A stretch of DNA of 64,000 bases from Rahnella bonaserana (GTDB lineage Bacteria; Pseudomonadota; Gammaproteobacteria; Enterobacterales; Enterobacteriaceae), in assembly GCF_019049675.1 (NCBI RefSeq), contig NZ_JAFMOW010000060.1:124001-188000 (forward strand), read 5' to 3'. Shown here piece by piece: positions 16,254 to 24,643 of the stretch. Under the pieces are notes generated by a model. It was not told where the DNA came from, did no database searches, and saw nothing but the letters and a program-made list of their open reading frames with translations. How positions within the stretch are numbered: position 1 is the stretch's first letter; every line of letters begins with the position of its first letter. A program made the position numbers and the translations under genes.

Positions 16254-17972
16254 TTAGTCGAATTTAAACCGCGTTTCTGCAAAGCGATAAAGTGGCTGCC
16301 AGATGAATATCACGCAAAGGGCAACCATAAAGCACATCGCAATGCAGCCCAATGCAGCCTCAGGGTTTTGCCCGGCCTCGGTGGTGGTGGAAATGAATGC
16401 GCCCAGTCCGTTGGTTTTGAGCGTGACGTCGCCCCAGTTCAGTACTTCGGCAGCAATGGCAGCGTTCCAGGCTCCGCCGGCGGCAGAAATAATGCCTGTC
16501 ACGATGTAAGGGAAAATGGCGGGCAAGATATACCGGCTCCACCACATCCAGCCTTTCACACCAAAGACACGGCTTACATCCACCATCTGACTTGGGATAA
16601 CAGATGCCCCGGCAATCACGTTAAACAACACATACCACTGGGTGCCCAGCATGATCATCGGAATCGTCCAGGCATTCAGACTTTGGTGCCAGGTGATCAG
16701 AATGACGGTCACAATCGGATAGAAAACGTTAGACGGAATGGCGGCCATGATCTGAATCACCGGCTGGAAAATGCGCACCAGCCGCGGACGCAGGCCGATC
16801 CATACGCCGAGCGGCGTAAAGATGACAATGCTTAACAGCATGGCGATGATCACCCGCGCCGCCGTCAGTCCCATCCATTCAGGAAGCTGTGACAGGTACT
16901 GGAAGGGCAGATAGCCCCATAAAATATGGCCGTAGTACAAGCAGGCGACGGCAATCGCCAGATACCACAGACTCGCCCATAGCCAGTTGAGTATCCCCAG
17001 GAAATTAAACAGACGATGCAACCCGAGCAGGTACCACGCCTTAGGCAATGTGAACAGCCAGAACTGGCAGAAGCGGCTGCCCAGTTTTCCCAGCTGATGC
17101 CCGGTGAATGACCGCTGCAGGCAGTTATAAAACCAGGAGGTTGGCCGTTCAGCATAAGAGATATCTTCATATTTAAACTGACTGGCATAGCGCACTAACG
17201 GGCGAAAAAGTAACTGGTCAAACAGCACGATGGTGATGACGAGAGCCAGCACACCCCACAGCACACCGTGGATGCTCCCGGCATCAATAGCCTGACCCAA
17301 CCAGGATCCGATACCGGGCAGATTGACGTTTTTGTCACCTATGGTCAGCATCTCGGAGGCAATCAGCGCAAACCATGCCGCCGACTGCGACACCATGGTA
17401 TTCCAGAGTAAACCAGGGAAAGAGTAGAGGAATCCCAGCCGCCAGAACCGTTGCCACGGATTGCACTGAAACGCGCAGGAGACTTCGGTGAGTTCGTTAG
17501 GCACCACGCGTAAAGTCTGATACATCGTCAGCATCATATTCCACGCCTGTCCGGTGAATACGGCAAAGATGGCGAGCCCCTCAAGCCCCATCACGCTGTG
17601 AGGATACAGCCCCAGGAAGAAGGCGGTCGTAAAGGTCAGGAATCCAAGCAGAGGAACGGATTCCATAAAGTTGACGAAGGGCAAAATAATGCGGCGCATC
17701 GCGGCATATTTCGCAGCAAGTACACCGAATACCACGGTGAAAATGAGTGAGAACGCTAACCCAAACAGCAGGCGCATGGTGGTACGTAATGCGTAATAAG
17801 GTAAATCTTTATAATCTTGAGTGACTGGCGGCAGCGTGCTCCCGTCAAAAGGAGTGTGCATGCCTTGCCAGCCATAAATCAATAATCCCGCTAACAGACA
17901 CAATATTGAGATGATAATCAGATCATCCAGGCCGAATCTGTTCCGGCTTATAACTGGGGTGTTCTTCTGCAT
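16254..17972 (-). CDS. ABC transporter permease with two fused permease domains
   Basis: A 572-residue integral membrane protein, twice the usual length for this family. Two binding-protein-dependent permease units are visible: one around residues 60-265 (EAA-like loop with ALIASEMLTIGDKNVNLPGIGSWLG) and a second around residues 350-560 (EVLNWGDVTLKTNGLGAFIS). It forms the membrane channel of a NitT/TauT-type importer with the following ATPase. A tandem fusion replaces a homodimer and allows the two halves to diverge. Confidence 0.85.
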   Translation of the reverse strand: MQKNTPVISRNRFGLDDLIIISILCLLAGLLIYGWQGMHTPFDGSTLPPVTQDYKDLPYYALRTTMRLLFGLAFSLIFTVVFGVLAAKYAAMRRIILPFVNFMESVPLLGFLTFTTAFFLGLYPHSVMGLEGLAIFAVFTGQAWNMMLTMYQTLRVVPNELTEVSCAFQCNPWQRFWRLGFLYSFPGLLWNTMVSQSAAWFALIASEMLTIGDKNVNLPGIGSWLGQAIDAGSIHGVLWGVLALVITIVLFDQLLFRPLVRYASQFKYEDISYAERPTSWFYNCLQRSFTGHQLGKLGSRFCQFWLFTLPKAWYLLGLHRLFNFLGILNWLWASLWYLAIAVACLYYGHILWGYLPFQYLSQLPEWMGLTAARVIIAMLLSIVIFTPLGVWIGLRPRLVRIFQPVIQIMAAIPSNVFYPIVTVILITWHQSLNAWTIPMIMLGTQWYVLFNVIAGASVIPSQMVDVSRVFGVKGWMWWSRYILPAIFPYIVTGIISAAGGAWNAAIAAEVLNWGDVTLKTNGLGAFISTTTEAGQNPEAALGCIAMCFMVALCVIFIWQPLYRFAETRFKFD

Positions 17973-18147
17973 AACGTTAATTCTCAGTGGGAATTTTTAT
18001 ATCGATAAAAACCGATAAGCAGAGAGAATAGGGCGTAATTAATCCCTCCGGATAAATGGAGTTATTTTTTACGCCGTATTCAATTTAGAATAATGTCCAT
18101 CACGGTAACAATTTTAAGACGCCGTTACCCTGATGAACCTCGCCCTC

Positions 18148-18351
18148 TCAGGGGAGAAGACTGTCTATGTGCGATTTAACCGCGCGGTGGTAATGCGTTG
18201 AGAAGTATTGCTTCAGGGTCTGAACGAAAGGAAGGGCGCGTGACGGCCGGGCGGCCGGCGCCGTAATGCCTGTAGTGGCAAGCGTATCGCTGAAAGATGA
18301 AGAACCTGTAGTCTTCAGCATCAATGGAAAGACAAATTTTTTTAACAGCAT
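18148..18351 (-). CDS. Small hypothetical protein upstream of the ABC transporter
   Basis: A 67-codon frame starting MLLKKFVFPLMLKTTG from ATG 18351, with GAGGTG four bases upstream. A short basic then hydrophobic N-terminus could be an export signal but is weak; the remainder is Ser/Thr/Ala-rich with no family I recognise. It sits where a binding protein might be expected in the ABC operon. It may be a spurious frame. Confidence 0.3.
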   Translation of the reverse strand: MLLKKFVFPLMLKTTGSSSFSDTLATTGITAPAARPSRALPFVQTLKQYFSTHYHRAVKSHIDSLLP

Positions 18352-18778
18352 AAAGCACCTCGATATAACAGTATCGATATAAAGATAATCTTCGCCCTTA
18401 ATTAATCGGGCTTGAGGCTCTGATTATCCTTACAGACACTGACAGGCGCTGTGGATAATCAGGTGTTGGTCGGAATACCCGACGGGGGTTCATCGTTTAA
18501 CATACACGTCCTCTCTGGATTTATTATTAATTGCAAGCGGATACTATCAGGGCAATATTAAACAGAACGTATATATATACACAATTGAGGGATATTTCTC
18601 CGGGGGTGTTAATTGGGCAGGATTCTCGGAAAAATAACGTCGTTTACTGAGCAAGACGCAACAGAGCCGGATCGTTTATCGAAATGCATCATCAATATTA
18701 TGTGCAGTGTTGCTGAAGCGCGGGTACAGCGCCCGAAATGTTATCGGGCGCTAATTTTTGTCATTCAGTTACTCATGA
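18352..18778. other. Gene-free region with AT-rich promoter-like segment
   Basis: About 430 bases upstream of the ABC operon and downstream of the amidohydrolase. It contains an AT-rich stretch near 18560-18590 (a TATATATATA run), then a plus-strand terminator at 18728-18757. No supported protein gene. Confidence 0.5.
18728..18757 (+). terminator. Intrinsic terminator on the plus strand
   Basis: AGCGCCCGA (18728-18736) pairs perfectly with TCGGGCGCT (18744-18752), followed by AATTTTT. The U-run exists only on the plus strand, where no annotated gene ends; see the finding on a possible small RNA. Confidence 0.65.
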
Positions 18779-20650
18779 TCAGAACGAGAAGCACGAACAT
18801 CCCAGCGCGCCCCAGAAAGCGTTGTCGTTGGACACCGGGACATCCGATCCACGGGCGATGTCATGGCTGTGTTTATGCACGCCACACGGACCGGCGCACT
18901 GATGTGCCTGACGAACCAAACCGACGCGCGCCGCACCCTCTGGCGGGGCAGAGCGGTAGTGGCCCGGCACTTTAGTGACCGGTGACCAGTCTGGTAAGAC
19001 CGGGATTGCAGGAGGCGCGAGCGGTGAGAAACTGCCTGCCGCGTAAACCACTTTGCCGTCCACCACAGTCATCACTGATTCGATGCCCTTGATGCGTTCT
19101 TCCTGCACGCTGAAGAAATCTTCAGAAAGCACCGCCAGATCGGCCAGTTGTCCGGCTTTGATCTGACCTTTTTTGCCCTGCTCGCTGGAGAACCACGAAC
19201 TGCCCTGCGTCCACAGCATCAGCGCGGTTTCGCGGTCGATGCGTGCATCGTCATCGTACATCGCCATGCCGCCGACGGTGCGGCCGGAAACCAGCCAGTA
19301 CAGCGCTGTCCAAGGGTTGTAACTGGCAACGCGCGTGGCGTCGGTGCCCAGCCCGACCGGTAAACCGGCGGAAAGCATTTTCGCTACTGGCGGCGTATGT
19401 TTGGTGGCTTCGATGCCGTAACGGTCAGCGAAATATTCCCCCTGAAACGCCATGCGATGCTGAACCGCAATGCCACCGCCCAGCGCTTTCACACGTTCAA
19501 TATTCCGCTCGGTGATGGTTTCCGCATGGTCAAAGAACCAGTGCAATCCGTTGAACGGAATGTCTTTGTTCACCTTTTCGAAGACATCGAGCATACGGCT
19601 GATCGACTCATCATAAGTGGCATGCAGGCGGAATGGCCAGCGGTGCTCCACCAGATGACGCACCACGCGTTCCAGCTCGACTTCTGTTCCCGGCGGTAGA
19701 TCCGGGCGTGGTTGCAGGAAGTCTTCAAAGTCAGCGGCGGAGAACACCAGCATCTCGCCCGCGCCGTTGTGACGGTAGAAATCGGTGCCCTGACCCGGTT
19801 TCAGCATGTCCGTCCACAGTTCAAAATCTTCCAGCTCATGCTGCGGACGCTGGGTAAACAGGTTGTAGGCGATGCGTACCGTAAGCTGATTTTTCTGATG
19901 AAGTTCATCAATGATCTGATAATCCTCAGGATAGTTCTGGAAACCGCCGCCCGCATCAATCGCGCTGGTCAGGCCGAGACGGTTCAGTTCGCGCATAAAC
20001 TGGCGGGTGGAATTGACCTGCTGTTCCAGCGGCAGTTTCGGGCCTTTCGCCAGTGTCGAATAGAGGATCATCGCATTGGGTTTGGCGATTAACATACCGG
20101 TCGGATTGCCGTTGCTGTCGCGCTGAATTTCTCCGCCCGGTGGATTTGGTGTGTCTTTGGTGTAACCGACCACTTTAAGCGCGGCGCGGTTGAGCAGGGC
20201 ACGGTCATATAAATGCAGGATAAATACCGGTGTGTCGGGTGCTGCCTGATTGATCTCTTCCAGCGTCGGCATCCGGCGCTCGGCGAACTGAAATTCCGTC
20301 CAGCCACCCACCACGCGCACCCATTGTGGTGATGGCGTGCGCAGCGCCTGTTCTTTCAGCATCCTCAGCGCATCGGCCAGAGAAGGCACGCCTTCCCAGC
20401 GCAGTTCCAGATTGTAGTTCAGCCCGCCGCGGATCAGGTGCAGGTGGGAATCGTTCAGACCGGGAACCGCCGTGTGACCGTGCAGATCCACCACCTGGGT
20501 GGACGCATCCGCGAACTGCATCACTTCATTTTCAGTACCGACAGCAAGAAATTTGCCGTCTTTAATCGCCACGGCGTTCGCCAGTGGTTTCTCCCGGTCA
20601 ACGGTGTGAAATTTGCCATTAATCAGGATCAGGGATGCAAAACTTGTCAT
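18779..20650 (-). CDS. YtcJ-like metal-dependent amidohydrolase
   Basis: About 623 residues from ATG 20650, chosen because AGGAG lies 9 bases upstream (a longer frame to 20692 overlaps the next gene). Amidohydrolase-superfamily features: INGKFHTVD near the start, PGLNDSHLHLIRGG (metal-binding HxH, about 65-78), LHATYDES, HWFFDHAETI and GLGTDATRVASYNPW (late metal-ligand Asp). YtcJ/AepA-like enzymes hydrolyse exocyclic C-N or similar bonds; the substrate is unknown. The C-terminus ends in AFWGALGCSCFSF. It lies just downstream of the ABM-domain gene (14 bases), likely one operon. Confidence 0.85.
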   Translation of the reverse strand: MTSFASLILINGKFHTVDREKPLANAVAIKDGKFLAVGTENEVMQFADASTQVVDLHGHTAVPGLNDSHLHLIRGGLNYNLELRWEGVPSLADALRMLKEQALRTPSPQWVRVVGGWTEFQFAERRMPTLEEINQAAPDTPVFILHLYDRALLNRAALKVVGYTKDTPNPPGGEIQRDSNGNPTGMLIAKPNAMILYSTLAKGPKLPLEQQVNSTRQFMRELNRLGLTSAIDAGGGFQNYPEDYQIIDELHQKNQLTVRIAYNLFTQRPQHELEDFELWTDMLKPGQGTDFYRHNGAGEMLVFSAADFEDFLQPRPDLPPGTEVELERVVRHLVEHRWPFRLHATYDESISRMLDVFEKVNKDIPFNGLHWFFDHAETITERNIERVKALGGGIAVQHRMAFQGEYFADRYGIEATKHTPPVAKMLSAGLPVGLGTDATRVASYNPWTALYWLVSGRTVGGMAMYDDDARIDRETALMLWTQGSSWFSSEQGKKGQIKAGQLADLAVLSEDFFSVQEERIKGIESVMTVVDGKVVYAAGSFSPLAPPAIPVLPDWSPVTKVPGHYRSAPPEGAARVGLVRQAHQCAGPCGVHKHSHDIARGSDVPVSNDNAFWGALGCSCFSF

Positions 20651-20664
20651 TGGAAAAGCTCCTG

Positions 20665-21225
20665 TCAGTGCGCGGAAGTGCGCGTCAGCCATGAATGGAA
20701 AACTCGGGTAATGATTGGCATCCAGAGGAAAACCACCAGCGCAACCACGGAGGCGTCATTGAGCAAATGACCGCCTTCCGTGCCTTTGAGCTGTGGCAAA
20801 AATTGCCCCCAAAACCAGGGCACAATGTGGGTTGAAGGGTAAATCACCAGCAAAGTCAGCAGATATTGTTTCCAGCGGGCAGGCGGGCGAACGGTCGCGC
20901 TCGGTGGGGTAAACCAGAATTCCGCGCCGGGACGCACCTCGGTGCTGTCATCCTGTAACAGCAACGGGCTGACTTCTGCCACCAGCTGTTTACGCAGTTC
21001 AGAGTTGTGCCAGGCGTTGAGATTTTCCAGCGTGTCGAAGCGCACCAGAATGGTGTACGGATCGCCGCTGCGGCTTGGACGGATGACGTTGACACCCAGA
21101 TGTCCCGGGAACGTGCTCGCCTGCGGCATGATTTTGTTCAGCCAGGCTTCGTACTGCGCCTCACTGGCGGGGGCAATTTTATGTGTAATGACGAGCGTAA
21201 CGTGTTGCTTGTGGGACTGGGACAT
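20665..21225 (-). CDS. ABM-domain protein with C-terminal membrane helices
   Basis: A 186-residue protein. Residues about 8-100 form an antibiotic-biosynthesis-monooxygenase (ABM) ferredoxin-like domain (VTLVITHKIAPASEAQYEAWL, FPGHLGVNVIRP, YTILVRFDTLENLNAWHNS). Residues about 118-180 hold two hydrophobic helices (LLTLLVIYPSTHIVPWFW and ASVVALVVFLWMPIITRVF). This architecture is widespread in Proteobacteria and its function is unknown. It is upstream of and probably co-transcribed with the amidohydrolase. Confidence 0.85.
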   Translation of the reverse strand: MSQSHKQHVTLVITHKIAPASEAQYEAWLNKIMPQASTFPGHLGVNVIRPSRSGDPYTILVRFDTLENLNAWHNSELRKQLVAEVSPLLLQDDSTEVRPGAEFWFTPPSATVRPPARWKQYLLTLLVIYPSTHIVPWFWGQFLPQLKGTEGGHLLNDASVVALVVFLWMPIITRVFHSWLTRTSAH

Positions 21226-21343
21226 ACATCACCTCAGCTGATTTAAATAAAAGCATTTATCGAATCAATGAAATGATGTTAGTCGGCAGTTTGAATCAAT
21301 GATAGGTGAGAATTTTTGCGTTCTTGTTAAGTTTTTTTGCGGG

Positions 21344-21760
21344 TTATTCTTCACCGACTACGCGCAGTTCGCGCTGTCTGAGAATGCGATGCAAATTAAA
21401 CTCCAGCCAGTCGGCCAGCCCGGCAACCTGGTCTTTCATCTCAAGCCCGAGAGGCGAGAGGCTATACTCAACATGCGGCGGCACCACCGGAAACGAATGC
21501 CGGTCCACAAAACCATCTTCTTCTAATGTCTGCAGGGTTTGCGCCAGCATTTTTTCGCTGATGCCACCGACTTTGCGCCGCAGTTCGCTAAAGCGCAGCG
21601 TTTCGTCGCACAGGGCAATGAGTATCAGTAAACCCCAGCGGCTGGTGACATGGCGCAGTATTTCGCGGGAAGGACAATTCGGATCGAGGATTTTCCCCTG
21701 ACGGATTTGTTCTGACAGCGGCAGGTGCGATTCAAATTGGTCTGACGGAATTATTTTCAT
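21344..21760 (-). CDS. ytfH: HxlR-family transcriptional regulator YtfH
   Basis: About 138 residues from ATG 21760, with AAGG five bases upstream; the frame runs to 21865 but the extra part is not conserved. HxlR winged-helix features: CPSREILRHVTSRWGLLILIAL with the conserved Cys (a redox or quinone sensor in HxlR/QorR regulators), FSELRRKVGGISEKMLAQTL and VVPPHVEYSLSPLG. It matches E. coli YtfH and is divergent from qorB as in E. coli, so it likely represses qorB in response to quinone or aldehyde stress (family inference). Confidence 0.88.
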   Translation of the reverse strand: MKIIPSDQFESHLPLSEQIRQGKILDPNCPSREILRHVTSRWGLLILIALCDETLRFSELRRKVGGISEKMLAQTLQTLEEDGFVDRHSFPVVPPHVEYSLSPLGLEMKDQVAGLADWLEFNLHRILRQRELRVVGEE

Positions 21761-21778
21761 ACTTACCTTTTGGTGCGT

Positions 21779-21795
21779 ACTTACGAAAAGTAAGT
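21779..21795. promoter_or_regulatory. Inverted repeat, putative YtfH operator
   Basis: ACTTAC (21779-21784), five bases, then GTAAGT (21790-21795), in the divergent ytfH-qorB region. A further ACTTAC lies at 21761-21766. The size and location fit an HxlR-type operator. Confidence 0.55.
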
Positions 21796-21892
21796 GTATC
21801 GCATAGGATGTCTTCACGGCGACGCATTTCGCGTCTTCCAGAACATAAATCCAGAACATGAACATTGTGTCGAACCTTTCAGGAGAATAAAT

Positions 21893-22750
21893 ATGATCGC
21901 AGTTACCGGTGCTACCGGCCAGTTAGGCCGCCTTGTTATTGCCGCACTTCTGAAAAAAGTGCCCGCTAATCAGATTATCGCCGCTGTGCGCAGCCCTGAA
22001 AAAGCCAAAGATCTGGCAGATTTAGGTGTTCAGGTGCGTCAGGCGGATTACAGTCAGCCTGAGACGCTCGATTCAGCGTTTAAAGGCGCAGAGAAACTGC
22101 TGCTGATTTCTTCAAGTGAAGTCGGTCAGCGTGAAGCGCAGCACAACGCGGTGATCGCGGCGGCGAAACGCGCAGGCGTGAAACTTCTGGCTTACACCAG
22201 CCTGCTGCACGCGGATAAATCCCCGCTCGGTCTGGGCGTTGAACATCGCGCGACCGAAAAAGCGTTAAGTGAAGCCGGCATTCCTTTTGTCCTGCTGCGT
22301 AACGGCTGGTATACCGAAAACTATGCCGCGAGCATTGCACCGGCTTTGGCGCATAACGCCTTTATAGGTTCTGTCGGCGAAGGGCGGATTTCTTCCGCTG
22401 CGCGTCAGGATTATGCCGAAGCAGCGGCTGCCGTTCTGGTGCTCGAGGATCAGGGCGGGAAAATCTACGAACTGGCGGGCGACGAATCCTATACGCTGGC
22501 AGAGTTCTCGGCGGAAATCGCGCATCAGTCCGGCAAGAAAGTGGATTACGTGAATCTGCCGGAAGCGGAATTTGCTAAAGCGTTACTGGGTGCAGGTTTA
22601 CCGGAAGGTCTGGCGAATATGCTGGCAGATTCTGACGCGGGCGCAGAAAAGGGCGGTCTGTTTGATGATTCTCATACATTGAGCAAACTGATTGGTCGTC
22701 CGACAACGCCGGTGAAAGACGTGATTGCTGCGACACTAAAATCGCTGTAA
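21893..22750 (+). CDS. qorB: NAD(P)H:quinone oxidoreductase, SDR-like (QorB/YtfG)
   Basis: A 285-residue NmrA-type atypical SDR. ATG 21893 has AGGAG 7 bases upstream; an upstream in-frame extension to 21794 overlaps the operator. It starts MIAVTGATGQLGRLVIAALL, the NAD(P)-binding loop, and continues LLLISSSEVGQREAQHNAVI and LLRNGWYTENYA as in E. coli QorB. QorB reduces quinones with NADPH. It is divergent from its presumed regulator ytfH. Confidence 0.9.
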   Translation: MIAVTGATGQLGRLVIAALLKKVPANQIIAAVRSPEKAKDLADLGVQVRQADYSQPETLDSAFKGAEKLLLISSSEVGQREAQHNAVIAAAKRAGVKLLAYTSLLHADKSPLGLGVEHRATEKALSEAGIPFVLLRNGWYTENYAASIAPALAHNAFIGSVGEGRISSAARQDYAEAAAAVLVLEDQGGKIYELAGDESYTLAEFSAEIAHQSGKKVDYVNLPEAEFAKALLGAGLPEGLANMLADSDAGAEKGGLFDDSHTLSKLIGRPTTPVKDVIAATLKSL

Positions 22751-22777
22751 TGCACAAAAACTTACGGAAGAAGTGAT

Positions 22778-22814
22778 CACCGGCCTGCTAGCACTGTGGC
22801 TTAACAGGCCGGTG
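22778..22814. terminator. Hairpin between convergent qorB and the AriR-like gene
   Basis: CACCGGCCTG (22778-22787) pairs perfectly with CAGGCCGGTG (22805-22814). It probably ends transcription from both sides, although the U-runs are weak. Confidence 0.5.
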
Positions 22815-22820
22815 TATTTG

Positions 22821-23078
22821 TTAAATTACGTCATCTTGCGTGGAGAGCAACACCAGCTCCAGCAAATTACGGCAACCCTGCTGGTTGCTGACGTTAGACT
22901 CCTGCTCCAGCTGGCGCAGCAGCCCTTCAATAATCGCTTTGTTGCTTACCGGATAGCCGTTGTTTAACAGCCCTGAAACGATGGTGCCGAGGATCTCGAC
23001 TTCGCTTAATGTTGGCGTTTCACGGGATTTGAAATAATCACTGATTTCTGTAACTGTTTGTTCTGCTTCGAGTTGCAT
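22821..23078 (-). CDS. YmgB/AriR-family biofilm and acid-response protein
   Basis: An 85-residue small protein resembling E. coli YmgB (AriR): ISDYFKSRETPTLSEVEILGTIVSGLLNNG then NKAIIEGLLRQLEQESN and RNLLELVLLSTQDDVI, with the same all-helical pattern and length. AriR-like proteins are Hha/Cnu-like helical dimers that influence biofilm formation, acid resistance and signalling. It is monocistronic with a long leader that contains an intrinsic terminator upstream (see 23227-23272). Confidence 0.7.
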   Translation of the reverse strand: MQLEAEQTVTEISDYFKSRETPTLSEVEILGTIVSGLLNNGYPVSNKAIIEGLLRQLEQESNVSNQQGCRNLLELVLLSTQDDVI

Positions 23079-23595
23079 GTAGACCTCCTCAAACTTTTCT
23101 GCGAATTACCCTCGCCGGAAAAGTGCCTATTGCCAGTCAGAAAAGAGAATATTGTGAAGCGTTTCTTCACAATTGCCTTCCCTGTTCATCCCGTGATTAT
23201 TTTGTACAAAAATAAATTCAGCCGTGAAAAAAACCTTTGGAAGAAGGGAAATCCAATTTTTTCTTCCAAAGGCCAGGCTGAAATTGCCCGTAAAAGACGG
23301 ACTAATGATGAAGCAGGGGGTACAATAAAGTTATACAATGATTACAATTTTGTACAGGTATGGATGCGAAAAATCTTAAATAGTGTTGCTAGCAATGTCT
23401 CAAAAAGCACGAAATGCTCAATTTATTCTAAAGCGGTTACATTCACAGGACGCGTTAGTTTCATATGTAATGGTAAATAAGGTGACTTCTGCGGTTGTCT
23501 CTTTGCGTCTGTACAACAGTCCGCCTGTGCGGCAGAATAAGCGCCCTTTTTTCGCTATCCGGCGAATTCTGCAACAGCAGATCAGGAGTCTTGCG
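23079..23595. other. AT-rich intergenic region, possible regulatory or small RNA locus
   Basis: About 515 bases between the AriR-like gene and a divergent kinase gene, AT-rich up to about 23460. It contains the minus-strand terminator at 23227-23272. Frames crossing it lack start sites and family likeness. Confidence 0.5.
23227..23272 (-). terminator. Strong intrinsic terminator on the minus strand
   Basis: CCTTTGGAAGAA (23234-23245) pairs perfectly over 12 bases with TTCTTCCAAAGG (23261-23272). On the minus strand it is followed by seven T (23233-23227). It lies upstream of the AriR-like gene and ends no known gene, so it is either an attenuator in a long leader or the end of a small RNA. 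Confidence 0.75.
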
Positions 23596-24132
23596 GTGAA
23601 AGTTAACGTCATTGGCACCAGCGGCAGCGGCAAATCAACACTGGCACGCGGCATTTCTCAGAAACTGAATATTCCCTATATTGAACTGGATGCGTTGTTC
23701 TGGCGGGCTGACTGGCAGGGTACGCCTGACGAACAATTCTTTGCCCGCCTTGAAGAAAAAATGGCAGCCAGCGACAGCTGGGTGATTGACGGCAATTACA
23801 AACGGACGCAACCCGTCAAATGGCGCAATATTGATCTGATCGTTTGGGTGGATTATTCGTTCGGGCGCACGTTGTTTCAGGCAGTCAAACGGGCGGCTAC
23901 GCGTGCGTGGGGCGGACAGGAAATCTGGCCGGGGACAGGTAACTACGAGACGTTTCGCAAAAGCTTTTTCAGCCGGGAGTCGATAATTCTGTGGACGCTG
24001 AAAACTTACAGAAAAAACCGCCGCCAGTATGAGGCATTACTTCGTGACCCTGCATGGCAGCATGTCCGCTTCGTGCGTTTACGCTCACCCCAGCAGACTG
24101 AGGTTTTTCTCAGTGATCTGACCGAGCTGTAA
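23596..24132 (+). CDS. P-loop kinase of the topology-modulation/adenylate-kinase-like family
   Basis: About 178 residues from GTG 23596, preceded by AGGAG at a 7-base spacing; the longer frame from 23383 is AT-rich with no homology. It opens MKVNVIGTSGSGKSTLA (Walker A at about 7-15), then IELDALFWRADWQGTPDEQF and WVIDGNYKRTQPVKWRNIDLIVWVDY, as in proteins annotated topology modulation protein (FlaR-like) and in small nucleotide kinases. Actual substrate unknown. Its 3' end overlaps the convergent idi gene by 48 bases. Confidence 0.8.
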   Translation: MKVNVIGTSGSGKSTLARGISQKLNIPYIELDALFWRADWQGTPDEQFFARLEEKMAASDSWVIDGNYKRTQPVKWRNIDLIVWVDYSFGRTLFQAVKRAATRAWGGQEIWPGTGNYETFRKSFFSRESIILWTLKTYRKNRRQYEALLRDPAWQHVRFVRLRSPQQTEVFLSDLTEL

Positions 24133-24618
24133 CACCATCCACGGGCTGAAGGCCCACGGAGTCGTGCGCACGCTGCTCAGCAAATCTTCCGGTTTCACCC
24201 ACTGATAATCCATCACTTCAGACTCGCGCGGTACCGGTGTCTGGCCGGTGAAGGCGGTAAAAATCGGGCAGAATTCATTTTCGACAATGCCGGAAGCATC
24301 GGTGGCGTGATACTGAAATTCATCAACCAGCGAGGCGATGTTTTCAACGGATAATCCAATTTCATACTGACAACGGCGCAGAACCGCCGCCTGCAGGGAC
24401 TCGCCGGGCAGCGGATGCCCGCACACGGAATTCGTCCAGACTCCCGGCCACGCGACTTTGCCCAGAGCGCGGCGCGTCAGCAAAATCTCGCCACGATCAT
24501 TGCGGATGTAACAGGAAAACGCCAGATGCAGCGGAGTATGTCCGGAATGCACCAGCGCTTTGTCCATGGTTCCCGATGGCTGATGTTGTCCATCCAGCAA
24601 CACGACTTCTTCAATCAT
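24085..24618 (-). CDS. idi: Isopentenyl-diphosphate delta-isomerase, type I
   Basis: A 177-residue Nudix-fold IDI that interconverts isopentenyl and dimethylallyl diphosphate in isoprenoid synthesis. Features: HLAFSCYIRNDRGEILLTRRALGKVAWPGVWTNSVCGHPLPGES with the catalytic Cys in NSVCGHP, metal-binding His residues, and VENEFCPIF carrying the catalytic Glu. Length is near that of E. coli Idi. It overlaps the convergent kinase gene at its 3' end. Confidence 0.92.
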   Translation of the reverse strand: MIEEVVLLDGQHQPSGTMDKALVHSGHTPLHLAFSCYIRNDRGEILLTRRALGKVAWPGVWTNSVCGHPLPGESLQAAVLRRCQYEIGLSVENIASLVDEFQYHATDASGIVENEFCPIFTAFTGQTPVPRESEVMDYQWVKPEDLLSSVRTTPWAFSPWMVLQLGQITEKNLSLLG

Positions 24619-24643
24619 ACAAACTCCCGTGACTCCTCTGCCT

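Noticed and set aside
18613-18975. Plus-strand frame of 120 codons
   Set aside because: Runs through the plus-strand terminator and into the antisense of the amidohydrolase gene; shadow frame.
23058-23480. Plus-strand 140-codon frame in the AriR-kinase gap
   Set aside because: No homology or start site; crosses the minus-strand terminator stem.
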